A DNA stretch of 64,000 nt from Arctopsyche grandis (Eukaryota; Arthropoda; Insecta; Trichoptera; Hydropsychidae): positions 7,254,001 through 7,318,000 of the forward strand of contig NC_135360.1 in NCBI RefSeq assembly GCF_051622035.1, in the 5' to 3' direction. Below the pieces are notes generated by a model. The model worked only from the letters and a program-made list of their open reading frames with translations. It searched no databases and was not told the DNA's origin. Below are positions 24,643 through 35,508 of the stretch, in pieces. Both the position numbers and the translations under genes were made by a program. How positions within the stretch are numbered: position 1 is the first letter of the stretch; each line of letters starts with the position of its first letter.

Positions 24643-25513
24643 GTTGTCTTAATTAAAATAGTCAATAACTATACATCAACTAATGGTGACTCCCCTAATA
24701 CGAGGGGGAAATTGCAATATTGTATAGGCCAAATTTTGGCCACGGAATTATTAGCCCCAAGTATCGACTTCTACAGACAATAATGTAAGGAAAAGTAAAG
24801 GACAAACGCTGGCTTAGCAGGAAGAGGCTCTCTTGGTTCCGGAGAACATGATGATCCGGATGACTGGACATCAGAACATGGATGGGACTCGGACTCGGAA
24901 AAATTTTTTCGGCTTGCACAAGATAGGAAAGAACTAGCACGTGCTGTTTATATCACTGAGCAATAAAAAAAAAATGAACGAAGTGGAGATCATTCAATCA
25001 TTGCTAGATTTTACCCACCGAATTCGAATATAACAATGACTTTTGTTGGTTTCTTACCGCTCCAATAAGTGCGGTCAGATGAAATTAAAAAAATGTTGAG
25101 ATTGAAGGCCAAAGTAGTAAAATATAAAACCGGCCCAATAGATACATGATAGCTCGAGAAAAAAAGTGTAAAAATATATATGTATGTATGTAATTTTGAC
25201 TTTTAAAATTCACTAGATAATTCATTATAAGTATTTTAAAGAAATAAAAAGTCACAATAAATAGAGAAAACATCTGATTATTGATTCCAATACTCACTTT
25301 TGGCACAGCAATACTAGATTTTCAGTTAGACTGTAAAAGTTAAGATCTATAAAAATTGCGCATTTTTTAAACGCTCATCTCATAAACGAGAAGAAACGAA
25401 CAAAAATCACTGTCAAATTCGAATTCAGTGCGACGAACTTGGTAAAGATTGATTAACCTCCACTCCGGTAAGTAAAAAATGTGATTTTTTGTTGTACAGT
25501 ATAATGTCTGCCC
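24643..25513. other. No gene seen; possible repeat remnant
   Basis: 24690-24970 has slightly higher GC and ends in an A-run after AGCAATAAAAAAAAAA, so it could be an old retroelement tail. Nothing can be named. Confidence 0.35.
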
Positions 25514-25709
25514 GGTAATTGGACTATTCGTCACATTGGGGTGGTCACAAAGACAATTTTTGCCATGAAAATCGCGAATACACAATATTTGGCACTCAAG
25601 TTCTCGTTACTATGATAGTTATCGTTAGTATGATGGACTTTTCGGCTGCCAGATGTTCCGTTATAGAGATTTTAGTGACGAGTAATTTGTGACCAGTAAT
25701 CACCGAACC
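25514..25709 (+). mobile_element. MITE copy C2
   Basis: Nearly the same sequence and length as C1, with ends GGTAATTGGACTATTCGTCA and CAGTAATCACCGAACC. It is flanked by the exact 8-bp duplication GTCTGCCC (25506-25513 and 25710-25717). The few differences from C1 point to recent activity. Confidence 0.88.
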
Positions 25710-26891
25710 GTCTGCCCATGGGTATGGAAGATTGGTTTATTCGCAATAAATATGTAGTTAACCAACTGGATTTTAAAGCTATACATTTATACAACCATCA
25801 ATTGAAAGTCTATCTGAATAGCCTTGTGGTAACGTTTTTTTTTTCATTCATGAATTGTATCAATGTTGAAATTCTGGGCAACTTATAATACCAGGAAACG
25901 TCAAAGAATATTAACAATTTAAGATATGATAAAAAAATTGTATTCAATGTGGATATAAATAAAATAAAATGCGTTTAATTGGTGGAGGGGCACAATGTAT
26001 TCATATTATGCTTAAATTGTATTAAAGAAAAACAATTCAGTAAACTGGCATTAAAAAAAATCACATAAATGTTTTTATTCACAATAATAATAATAAATCA
26101 GGTTTTTCATTCATCCTGAATATCACATTTAAATCTGTCAAATTAAGCTAAATTTTACGAAAAAATAAAAAACCGAACATCCTAATCAATATCAACACTG
26201 GGATCTTCAGCGATAAACATTTAGATTAAAAAATTCAAAATTTTCAATGGAAAATCTTATTCTTAAAACGATTTTAATATCAAGAATAAAGTACTTTATT
26301 CAAAGCCCATATATTATTAATGGTGAATATATTAAAACAAATATCTTTTTCTTTTTTTCTTCATTTTCAAACAACGTTCACATTTTTACACGAGATAAAA
26401 TCTTTTTTTTTTTAATATTATTATTAAATCTCTGTGCAAATGATGAACTGATAAAAATCGTTATGAAATATAAAACGTTCAAATGTAAAGTGATATAAAG
26501 GCTATCGAGTAAATTGATTCAACTATGTATTTATATTGCTGTTATATTTAGTGCTAGGTACGGTTACCTATGTATATTATTATTGTATTTGTAAATAACT
26601 ACATCAAGTTACACCTATGACAACTTCAGCAAACAGTCAGAATTGTAACTTTTACAATTTTCAACCAGAAAATAATCTCAGTAAGCGTTTATTTATTTGT
26701 TCGGCGGACACACATAACAACACGTACCGCAATGCTTATTTTTAATAACGAAACATAATTTTTTACACTGAGAAAATTCGTCTAATATTACTACAATATT
26801 ATATACGTCCCAGTAATTATGACAATGGATCAAATATCAATCTAATATTCATTCTAATAAGTAACAAATTATTTCCTATAACCGCCTATCA
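25710..26891. other. No gene seen
   Basis: Very AT-rich. An open frame at 26247-26498 is low-complexity Ile/Phe/Lys-rich and not supported as a gene. Confidence 0.5.
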
Positions 26892-27073
26892 TTAACATAT
26901 TCAGCCCGGCGCATGATTTCATACATTTGCCCATGGCACTGTTTGGAATTACAAAAGTTACAAATAGGAATTTTAGTGTTGGGATGCTCAATGAAGTGGA
27001 ACCGTAAAATTATAATCTGCTATAGCACTATCCGCGTGGCCACCGGTGGTACACGCCAGGTTGAACGTGTTAA
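26892..27073. mobile_element. piggyBac-like MITE, 182 bp
   Basis: TTAA stands at both edges (26892-26895 and 27070-27073). The inner ends CATATTCAGCCCGGCGCAT and CACGTTCAACCTGGCGTGT (right side, read inward) pair at most positions. TTAA target and terminal repeats fit the piggyBac group. It is non-coding. Confidence 0.65.
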
Positions 27074-28163
27074 CCAAAGGTCTTTACGGGAAATCTTGCG
27101 ATATTTTTTAACCCTTTGTACGCCAGCGACTCACCCGTGAGCCACGTCAATTCCTCTTCTGAAACGGAGAATGTTTATGGTTCAAAAATGGCTTTATAAG
27201 CACCGTCTACGGACAAAGTTGCTTACAAAAATATGATAATTAGATTAATTTAACAAAAATGCAATAAATATCATTAGGGCTGCTACTTAATCAATTACAC
27301 GAAGAAATCTAAAACGTCCGTTAACTTCCGTGTGACGCATATGCATTCAAGGCCACACCAAACCTCTGGGAGCCCGATTTATGTGAGTCAAATATTTATT
27401 TTTGCATGTTCAACTACTTTAAAAACTGCTAACATACAGGAAAACATCAAATATTTCGCAAGTGGCATTTAATCGGTTTAGAATTGTTTTTTTTATTACT
27501 TTTCAGTGAACCGAAATGGCTTGGACCATTGTCATGATTAGCGGCACATACGTTATTATACACAAATCAAAGAAAACATTATTTTTCGACTAATAATATC
27601 ACTACAATATTACGAACAAATATATACTTTATATATGTAGATATATAAATGTAGTGAAACAAAGAGTATATAAAACGTATTATGAACTATTTAACATTTA
27701 CCATTCAACAAAACAAGATTGCATACAAAGATTATTATCAGTTTTACAATATTCAACTAGTTTCAAAAGAAAACAGACAATGTAAATAGTATAATATATA
27801 TATGTATATTTTAATGAGAAAAAATCGAATTTTTTAAATCACAACAATCAATTATTTTTAATTTTATTCCTAATGAAAAACTTCGACAGTATCTGATGGA
27901 GAGTGTAAACTGTTGAACTACTAAAGCTTTTTTATTTAAACCGCTAAATCCATCACTAAATTTATTCCTATTTCATACGGAATCGGTCTCTAAACGTACG
28001 TTTATTTTTTTTTTATTATTATTTTCTTTAAATATAAATCGATTAAAATATAATATATATATATATAAGAAAGCTCAATTCATTATGATTGTGATTGTGA
28101 AAATGCATACATAAATTACCACATATAAATAAATGTACAGTAAATGCGATTTAATTCCGACAA
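27074..28163. other. No gene seen; 3' flank of insomniac
   Basis: A single TTAACCCTTTGTACGCC at 27108 resembles one piggyBac-type end, but I could not find its partner. The rest is AT-rich. The 3' UTR of insomniac presumably lies in the last few hundred bases. Confidence 0.4.
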
Positions 28164-30200
28164 TTACATCCTCGACCCCTTCTGTTGCAGCACTTTGGCC
28201 CTGTCCGTCGGTTCAGTCTCGTGGCTGTTGAGTGATTCGCCGTACTCCCGACTGACGACGCACAAGAACTCGGCGTGCTCCTCGGTGCCGTACGTGTACT
28301 GTGATCCGATGTTGATCAACTGTTCGAACTTCCAGCCGTCGGACATGGTCGAGACCATCTGCGTCAGCTCGTCCTCGTGGCATTGCAGCACCCGATACAC
28401 ATGCTTCTTGGAGTCCCTCAATGGTCGGCCGTCCCTCACGCATATCCTCTCTTTGACCAAGCGTATGAGTTCGGTAATATTATAAAATTCGGCCTCCTCC
28501 AGCACACCCTCCTCGGCGATCTCATTGTTTATTACTAGTTTTCCGTGTCTTAAATAATTGAGTACCGGCGAGAAGTATGTCGGATCTCTGTCTATCAAGT
28601 ACGCACCGGTCTCGTCCTGAAATCAAACACACATGCAATTGAATGAAAGTGTCTCCGGTGAATCATCAGTTTGAGTTAAATTAGATCATTACAAAACGCC
28701 CTCCCCTCTCGGCTCAATTGTGCAGAAGGTGACGTACAAGTTATTAGTAATTCTAATGGAATGTTTTAAGAGGTAAATATAGAACAGTAAAGCGCTAAAA
28801 AATCGCAAATTCACATCTGATTTTAAACAGACTCCACATTAAATATTTGTATACAAACTGTGTCTAATCGGAAATTGCTTACATTTTATGTTTAGCAGTA
28901 ACAATATACAATTTTACGAGACTTGAAAATTGATATTTTCTTGAAATACCAACGATGAGATAAATCTACCTACCAATTTTTGCCCACATTTTAACCGTTT
29001 GCCCGCCGCCGTCTTCTATGGAAGCTTTGGGCGACGAGTCTGTAGCGCGGCTGTCTTCCATAGAATTTCTGAACTTTGCACGGAATTTTGAGTCTTATAT
29101 GCGCCTATTTCAACTGTTTTGAGGTTCAAAATCGGTTGATTATATCACTGAGAGTTGAATGCCATCTATTCAATTTGCTTAAAATTCATATATACCAGTC
29201 AAAATTAGTTTTTTGTGGAACAATACTGAAACCTCGTTTATATGACGTCACGTCTTCATACAATTATGAACAATGATTATTTGACAATTAATCCAAAACT
29301 ACGAGATATATTATGTATTTTATTGTTTAAAATAATACTTTATGTGTTAATTAACATATCTGGTTACTTGAGTAAATATTAAAATCTGTATTTAAGGTCG
29401 AAAACTCGGTTGCCAAATTCGCGAAAAAGGTGACGCGTACAGGGCTTGTTCGCTATATTTATTACCGCGGGCAAAGGGTTAACCAACGAAAATTTTTGAA
29501 TATTTTCTAAATTGCAATTGCAATACTTCATAAATAGATTGAGCAAATTAATGCATTGATTAAAAATAGTATTCATGAGCTACAGCGAGTGATTATGTCG
29601 GCAATGGTGTATGATATTTTTTAAATTGTGTATACTCAACAATTTTTGTAGTATTATTTTGAATTATATACACGGCACAAAAATAAAATGATATTAAATA
29701 CACCAAGTGAAACAAAATCCAGAGAAAAACATCATCAAACTTGCATTCGTCATACTTGGGTGTGGTTCGAAACAAAAATTGCGCCAAAATTAACCAAGGT
29801 CAAGATCATAATATTATTGTACTGAAATAGACGAGTGAATAGTATGGAATTCGGTGAGTAATAAATACGGTATGAGAGGCGAATAAAGGAAGGCTCTCCA
29901 GCATGATGGACATCTTCGTGATGGAAATGAAATGTAAATGTTATGATGGGGTGGGTGTTCGGGGGGAGGGGGGAGGGGGGAGGGTCGGAATGTTACCCTG
30001 TCGGAGATGAGGTCGCTGTCGTCCCTCACGAGTCTCGAGAGGAAGGAGTTCTGATCCCTGGCCAGCGTGGTCTTGGTGGTGAGGAAGCAGGTGCCCCCCA
30101 CGTTGAGCCGCACCCACTGCTGACTGGTGCGAGGCGCAGCGCCCGCGCCCCCCGCTCCCGCCCCCGCCCCCGCCCCGCCCCCCGCTGACTCGGCCGACAT
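28164..30200 (-). CDS. insomniac (KCTD2/5/17 family Cullin-3 adaptor)
   Basis: Two exons, 30200-29997 and 28616-28164, with a 1,380-bp GT-AG intron at phase 0, give 218 aa. The N-terminus is Gly/Ala-rich. The BTB/T1 domain runs from about residue 28: [18 protein letters not shown], then [40 protein letters not shown] and [12 protein letters not shown]. The C-terminal domain has [33 protein letters not shown] and ends LQQKGSRM, as in human KCTD5. Insomniac binds Cullin-3 as a pentamer and in Drosophila controls sleep. The start at 30200 is chosen because it gives the family length; an in-frame ATG at 30257 would add 19 residues. A piggyBac-like MITE lies in the intron. The first exon sits in a GC-rich block. 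Confidence 0.95.
28991..29482. mobile_element. piggyBac-like element in insomniac intron
   Basis: TTAA at both ends (28991-28994 and 29479-29482) is followed inward by CCGTTTGCCCGC at the left and, read inward, CCCTTTGCCCGC at the right. The 492-bp body has no transposase. TTAA plus a CCC-type terminus is the piggyBac signature. Confidence 0.65.
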
Positions 30201-30407
30201 GCGCCGCTGCCGCCGACTGCCACCGCATGCCACACCAACCACACAACAACACAACACCTAACACCGCTTTCTACGACCACCTACCGCGCCCTTTTCCGAA
30301 TTCATCACTCACCATAAAACCAGTCTCCCAGAGCGTTTTCAGTTTTATTCAGGACTGTAAAGCGGATTCGCCAACAATTTAAGTGCCTCCGACTACGATT
30401 CCACATT

Positions 30408-30508
30408 TAAATCGCAGTTATTTTTTTACTCGATATTGTTAAAATCACAAATTTCTACAAGTCGACAGAATCGACACCATTGGTGCACGGGTAGTGGAGT
30501 CACCCTAA
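30408..30508 (+). repeat. 101-bp direct repeat, left copy (R1)
   Basis: From TAAATCGCAGTTATTTTTTT to GAGTCACCCTAA. Copy R2 at 31965-32065 has the same length, with about three mismatches. The Harbinger-like element P lies exactly between them. Either a tandem duplication received P at the joint, or R is a monomer of the LINE-2 5' UTR. Confidence 0.9.
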
Positions 30509-30997
30509 AGGTCTGTTCATACTGTAAGACAGGGAAGGTATGTTGACCGTATCTCGGTCTAACGAAACACGTGTTGTGTAGTTTGAAAGAGGATCGTTTA
30601 TTTTTGTTCAATTTGGTACAATGGTTATTGTATGTACGAAGAGGATTTTTCGGAGATGTGATCTAGTTGAACTCTAGAGGCTCACTCTGCCGGTGGAGGT
30701 TGCTGCGTTGCTTTATAAACGTTTTGGGTTGAAGTGTGTCGTGTGCACATCTTTTGTTCTTGGTACTCGCACTGCCCTAGTTATGCTGCGAGCGTCTTTT
30801 ATGGGTTCATACGCCTGGACGTAGTTCGTGGTTTTTATGGGTTCAGTGAGTTCTTCCTTTGTTTCCAAGACACGTGTATAGAAACACGTGTCGGCCTTTT
30901 GACGAGTCGAGCGTGTGCCATGCGTTAATGACTTTCCTGCATATGTGTCGCAGTGACCTGATGAGATCATTTCAGTTGTACTATATGCCTACAATAC

Positions 30998-31159
30998 TAT
31001 GGGGGATGAACGAATGAGACGACTGGCATGTTGAATGCACGTGTTTATTATATGACAGCTGAAGGAAGAGTGAGTAGTGGCTCTCCGAACCCAGCCGAGT
31101 TGGTCCCCACTCGCAGGAAGGCAACCAAACTCGACCATGTCGTATAAGCGAGCCGCCAC
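30998..31159 (-). mobile_element. Solo-LTR-like element E2
   Basis: The twin of E1, 162 bp, flanked by AATAC at 30993-30997 and 31160-31164. It lies inside Harbinger element P, so it arrived after P or moved with it. It is fossil-like, with no internal genes. Confidence 0.5.
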
Positions 31160-31434
31160 AATACCTAGTCAGCACGTACCGACTTCAGCAGGTATCCGGC
31201 CGTACGAAAAGTATTCTTTGGTACATTTTGTATGGGTATATTCATACCAACCGTCACGTTTACGCCACGGCAGGCTTACAGCAGTACCCGAAATTTCCTG
31301 TTCATACCTTACAGCAACATCCGTCAACGTATCGTATCCGTTTTTTTGGCCATCGTGGAAATATACACGCGAATTACGTGCCATGCCGCTTTGCTGTTTT
31401 GGACCAATTATCGATAGTGACAGTTGACAGCTGT

Positions 31435-31791
31435 TCAATCTTTCCACATGGTTTTGGCGCAAATATTTAAAAAAAAATTAAATTTTTTACGGAAATATTT
31501 AAAAAAAATTTGTCCATTATCCACAAGCTCCTTATACAGTGTCCAAAACTCTCCTTCGATTTTTTTATTTTTTAACATGGGATGCACATCAAAACGCCTC
31601 CGTGCTTTTTGATTGCCTTCTTGAGCTTCTTCTTCCAACAAAAACGCGATTATACATAATTTTTCGTTCGATAAACGCCGAAACATTTTTGCTGACTTGT
31701 ATTCTGACGCGTAGCTACGAATACACGTGTATGCATTCATATTGTAAGTACTCGACAATACGACGTAAGCAATATTGCGCCGTATCGTCAT
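31435..31791 (-). pseudogene. HARBI1-like transposase N-terminal remnant
   Basis: The stretch RRLSNEKLCIIAFLLEEEAQ, then RRRFDVHPMLKNKKIEGEFW and LYKELVDNGQIFFKYFR, follows the usual start of Harbinger transposases in insects (charged helix, WVHP-like motif, then F-x-x-YFR). After this the reading frame ends and no catalytic Asp-Asp-Glu region follows. It belongs to element P and is not functional. Confidence 0.65.
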
Positions 31792-31964
31792 GGCCTGTAA
31801 TGTATAAGTAAGCCGATTTTGCCTTGCACTCGGCCAAAGTGATGTAAGCGTGACGTGACCGCGACGTGTAGGTAGATATGAATAGAAATGTAATAAAATG
31901 ACATATTTTAAACGGAGTCGTGCAGTGCTGAAGCCGTGCAGTGCTGTTAAGTATGAACAGACCT

Positions 31965-32065
31965 TAAATCGCAGTTATTTTTTTACTCGATATTGTTAAA
32001 ATCACAAATTTCTACAAGTCGACAGAATCGACACCATCGGTACACGGGCAGTGGAGTCACCCTAA
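31965..32065 (+). repeat. 101-bp direct repeat, right copy (R2)
   Basis: The partner of R1, starting at the TAA that is also the right target duplication of P. LINE-2 sequence follows directly (AGGTTAAAAATCAAAAG). Confidence 0.9.
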
Positions 32066-32114
32066 AGGTTAAAAATCAAAAGATTCCGGAAACCCGTTAT
32101 TTGTTCTAAAATAC

Positions 32115-32705
32115 ATGTATATCTGTGCTATCGTTGTGTCTGGACGTGTTAAATCGTTCGCATTCTACCATGGAGGATATTGTTACTATAAGCCAGAGAA
32201 TACTCGCGGACCTTTCAAAAAAGGATCTGGTGCCAATGTCCTTACCAAGGACAGGGTGCGATACATCAGCGACGAAATTAAAAATATAGTATCCATCGCA
32301 CGCGTCGCTTTTAACAACCTGGCCTCGCTAAAAATTTCGTTCAGTCAGGTCGCTGGGACTTCTTCCGGGAGACTGCCATACACTCGTGGATCTGGAGCAC
32401 CTGATAAAACTTTACAGGTGGCCACTATTCCGAAATTGAAGAATGTACACGTTTTTAATTTGGCAAATAACTGCACTTGTGATACTGTGAAACAGTTCAT
32501 ATTAAATAAAATTAAAAATAAAAGAATCAACGTTTCTCAGGTTGCTAAAACTGACATGTGCTCGTCATTTAAAATTAGTGTAGATACTGAAACTTTTAAT
32601 ATAATTATCAATCCTGAATTTTGGCCTATGGGTACTGGCATAAGAGAATGGTTATTTCTCAAAAAAATCTCTTCGAAACCGATTGCCCAAACCCGTGACC
32701 CGTAA
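32115..32705 (+). CDS. LINE-2 ORF1
   Basis: A 196-codon frame. The C-terminal part (TDMCSSFKISVDTETFNIII, then NPEFWPMGTGIREWLF) parallels LINE-1 ORF1. The N-terminal start is uncertain because a second ATG frame at 32169 (MEDIVTISQRIL) is open for 39 codons, so the original N-terminus may have changed frame or be truncated. It probably binds the element RNA. It ends 22 bp inside the ORF2 frame. Confidence 0.5.
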   Translation: MYICAIVVSGRVKSFAFYHGGYCYYKPENTRGPFKKGSGANVLTKDRVRYISDEIKNIVSIARVAFNNLASLKISFSQVAGTSSGRLPYTRGSGAPDKTLQVATIPKLKNVHVFNLANNCTCDTVKQFILNKIKNKRINVSQVAKTDMCSSFKISVDTETFNIIINPEFWPMGTGIREWLFLKKISSKPIAQTRDP

Positions 32706-35508
32706 CATTAAACTTTATTATCAAAATGTGCGGGGTTTAAATACAAAACTCAAGGAATTCTACAACAACGCCGCTTCTAGATCTATTGACGTCCTTGCTA
32801 TTACTGAAACATGGCTAAACTCATCTGTACATGATGCCGAAGTACTTGACAGCAGTTTCAATATATATCGCCATGATAGATCTGCCAGAGGTGGTGGTGT
32901 TCTTCTAGCAGTTAAAAATACAAATATTATTTCGGTTGAAAGACTTAGTCATCTTGAGGACATTCATGAATGTGTATGGCTAAAACTAAGATTTGTTAAC
33001 ATTCCTTTTTTTATATACATATGTACTATTTATTTTCCACCAAGATCTCCACCAAATATTTATAAGCGATTTTTTGATTTAATTATATCTAATTATTCAC
33101 ATTTAAGTAATGGTCGCATTTTTATATCTGGAGATTTTAATCTGAATTCTTCTAACTGTTTTCCTGATGACCTTAATTTTTTTATATCTTTATTCAACTT
33201 AAAACAAATTAATACTATTCGAAACTATTTTAATAATTCCATGTTGGATTTTCTATTAACAAATTTAGATTGTCAGAATATTATTATTTCAAATTCAGTT
33301 GATTCCTTGGTTCCTGAAGACAGCTATCATCCTGCTCTTGATATTCATTTAAAATTAACTATAACTTATTCCTCACTTCGTTTAATAAATAACTGTCTTA
33401 ATACCTCTGTCCTAAATGGATGGTTATTTACAAATGTTGATTTCAAATATTTAAATGATATTCTTTGTAATTGTCAATGGGAGCGAGTTTATGAGTGCAA
33501 AGATGTTAATTTGGCCCTCTCTAATTTCTATGACATTATATATTCTATTTTTAATGATTGTTTTCGGTTGAAAGGATTAGTGACGAGTAAAAGGATTTAT
33601 CCGCCTTGGTTTACTAAAGAAATTATTAATCTCTTAAAAAGTAAATATCAAACACATAAACTCTGGAAGAAATCGAGCAATCCTCTTATCTTAAATAATT
33701 TCCGTATTTTACGTACGGAAATTAAGAAATTAATTAATAATGCATATAATGTTTATGTAGCTGATTGTGAAAGTTCCATAGTTAAAAACCCTAAGAAATT
33801 CTGGAACTTCATCAATTCTAAACGTGTAAATCGTGTAAAGTCGACCATTATGTACAATGATTCTAGATTGTTAGAGGGTGATCAAAACATTGCTAATGGA
33901 TTTGCCGACTTTTTTAAATCAGTTTTCAATAATCCTACTGATTCCATGGAACCTACCAATGACTCGGAATTTACTTTCCCCACTTTAGCGATTAATCATC
34001 TTGACTCTTCCGATCTGAAATATGGCTTTCTAAAGTTAAAAAATATTTATTCTTCCGGTCCTGACTCCATCCCTAATTACATCCTAAAAGGATGTGAGGT
34101 TTGTCTCTTAGAACCTTTAAAATTCATTTTTAATTTAATTCTAAGGAACTCTTCATTCCCCAATTTATGGAAATGCTCTAAAGTAACTCCTATTCATAAG
34201 AAGGACGATAAATCTTGTGTAAGGAACTACAGACCAATAACTATCTTGTCAGCGCCAGCCAAAATGTTTGAGGTAATATTACACAGATACATTTTTAATC
34301 ACTTTCAAAGTATGCTCATTGATCAGCAGCATGGCTTTCGTCCGGCCAGATCAGCCATTACCAACTTGTTATGTTTCTCTAATGACATAACCAGCACTTT
34401 GGATTGTAATAATCAAATGGATGTAATATATACTGATTTTGAGAAGGCGTTTGATAAAGTTGATCATAAAATTTTGGTTAGTAAATTAAGTTTTATTGGA
34501 TTTACTTATAATCTTGTTGGTCTTTTTATTTCTTATTTACACGATCGACGTCAATTCGTTAAGTTTGGGAGTTGCTTTTCTTATGAGTATGTTGCCACTT
34601 CTGGGATTCCCCAAGGATCAAATCTTGGCCCTTTATTATTCCTAATATTTATCAACGATATTCAATCTTCTATTCACCATTCTAAATTTTTATTATATGC
34701 GGATGACTTAAAAATCTATAAGAGAATAATTGATTTACCTGACGCTCTTTATTTGCAAGAGGATTTGAATTCTATTTATGAATGGGCTAATGTTAATAAA
34801 CTTCCCTTCAATATCCTAAAGTGTCGGGTCATTTCTTACTCTCGTTCTCGTTCTCCTATTAAATATCCGTATAAATTTCATGATTCTCTTCTTCAGAGAG
34901 AATTATTTATATCTGATCTGGGAATAGTCTTCGAAAATAGTTGGAGTTTCAACATTCACATTGAGAATATCTGTGATAAGGCAACAAAAATCCTTGGATT
35001 CGTAATCCGTAATTCGTCCGAACTAGGGCTCACTGCCATTCGTCGCTTATATTGTACATTAGTTCGCAGTGTGCTCGAGTTTGGCTCCATTATATGGTCT
35101 CCCTATCAACTTCGTTACTCTCTAATGTTGGAACGAGTCCAAAGGAAATTCCTTACATTTGGATTTTATCCATATCTGTTCCCTAGTGCCTTTGTCTTGG
35201 GATCTTTGGGTTTCAACTCCCTGGCAAAGAGAAGAGATTTATTTCTTGGGAAACATTTCGTAAAATTACTTAGAGGAGAGATTCACAATCCCACTATCCT
35301 GGAGAAACTAAAATTCTGGGCCCCGGAAAATCGTAGAGTTTTAAGAAAACATGATATATTTTTACCAATTAGGGCTAAATCAAACGTGCTCATGAACTCC
35401 CCCCTCTCGAGAGCTGTTCGACTCCTTAACTTACTGGCACATTACTTGGACCTATTCGATGCCAGTTATGTTGAGTTGGTGGAACACATCCTAAATAGCA
35501 CGATATAA
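32644..35508 (+). CDS. LINE-2 ORF2, endonuclease-reverse transcriptase
   Basis: An uninterrupted frame. The APE-type endonuclease shows LYYQNVRGLNTK, LAITETWLN, DRSARGGGVLL and FISGDFNLNSS. The reverse transcriptase shows YRPITILSAPAKMFEVILHR, YTDFEKAFDKVDHKI, SGIPQGSNLGPLLFLIFIND and YADDLKIY, with the catalytic Asp pair. The C-terminal part (LVRSVLEFGSIIWSPY) is typical of the CR1/Jockey group. No ATG occurs between the upstream in-frame TAA (32641-32643) and about residue 187, beyond the endonuclease motifs, so translation must begin by reinitiation, frameshift or a non-AUG codon. Confidence 0.9.
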   Translation, partial: ENGYFSKKSLRNRLPKPVTRNIKLYYQNVRGLNTKLKEFYNNAASRSIDVLAITETWLNSSVHDAEVLDSSFNIYRHDRSARGGGVLLAVKNTNIISVERLSHLEDIHECVWLKLRFVNIPFFIYICTIYFPPRSPPNIYKRFFDLIISNYSHLSNGRIFISGDFNLNSSNCFPDDLNFFISLFNLKQINTIRNYFNNSMLDFLLTNLDCQNIIISNSVDSLVPEDSYHPALDIHLKLTITYSSLRLINNCLNTSVLNGWLFTNVDFKYLNDILCNCQWERVYECKDVNLALSNFYDIIYSIFNDCFRLKGLVTSKRIYPPWFTKEIINLLKSKYQTHKLWKKSSNPLILNNFRILRTEIKKLINNAYNVYVADCESSIVKNPKKFWNFINSKRVNRVKSTIMYNDSRLLEGDQNIANGFADFFKSVFNNPTDSMEPTNDSEFTFPTLAINHLDSSDLKYGFLKLKNIYSSGPDSIPNYILKGCEVCLLEPLKFIFNLILRNSSFPNLWKCSKVTPIHKKDDKSCVRNYRPITILSAPAKMFEVILHRYIFNHFQSMLIDQQHGFRPARSAITNLLCFSNDITSTLDCNNQMDVIYTDFEKAFDKVDHKILVSKLSFIGFTYNLVGLFISYLHDRRQFVKFGSCFSYEYVATSGIPQGSNLGPLLFLIFINDIQSSIHHSKFLLYADDLKIYKRIIDLPDALYLQEDLNSIYEWANVNKLPFNILKCRVISYSRSRSPIKYPYKFHDSLLQRELFISDLGIVFENSWSFNIHIENICDKATKILGFVIRNSSELGLTAIRRLYCTLVRSVLEFGSIIWSPYQLRYSLMLERVQRKFLTFGFYPYLFPSAFVLGSLGFNSLAKRRDLFLGKHFVKLLRGEIHNPTILEKLKFWAPENRRVLRKHDIFLPIRAKSNVLMNSPLSRAVRLLNLLAHYLDLFDASYVELVEHILNSTI

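Larger units (their letters stand above)
30509..31964 (-). mobile_element. PIF/Harbinger transposon P with transposase remnant
   Basis: The inverted ends AGGTCTGTTCATACT and AGTATGAACAGACCT are flanked by TAA (30506-30508 and 31965-31967). The 1,456-bp body holds a remnant of a HARBI1-like transposase on the minus strand (31791-31435), a segment at about 30715-30965 that resembles 55144-55350, and the E2 insertion. The catalytic DDE part was not found, so this is an internally deleted, non-autonomous copy. Confidence 0.85.

Noticed and set aside
29943-30280. Several overlapping long frames in the GC-rich block at the insomniac start
   Set aside because: They are shadows of the Gly/Ala-rich first exon and its 5' UTR in other frames.
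31169-31462. 97-codon minus-strand frame inside P as part of the transposase
   Set aside because: It does not show the Harbinger DDE region or match the N-terminal remnant next to it; kept only as sequence of element P.
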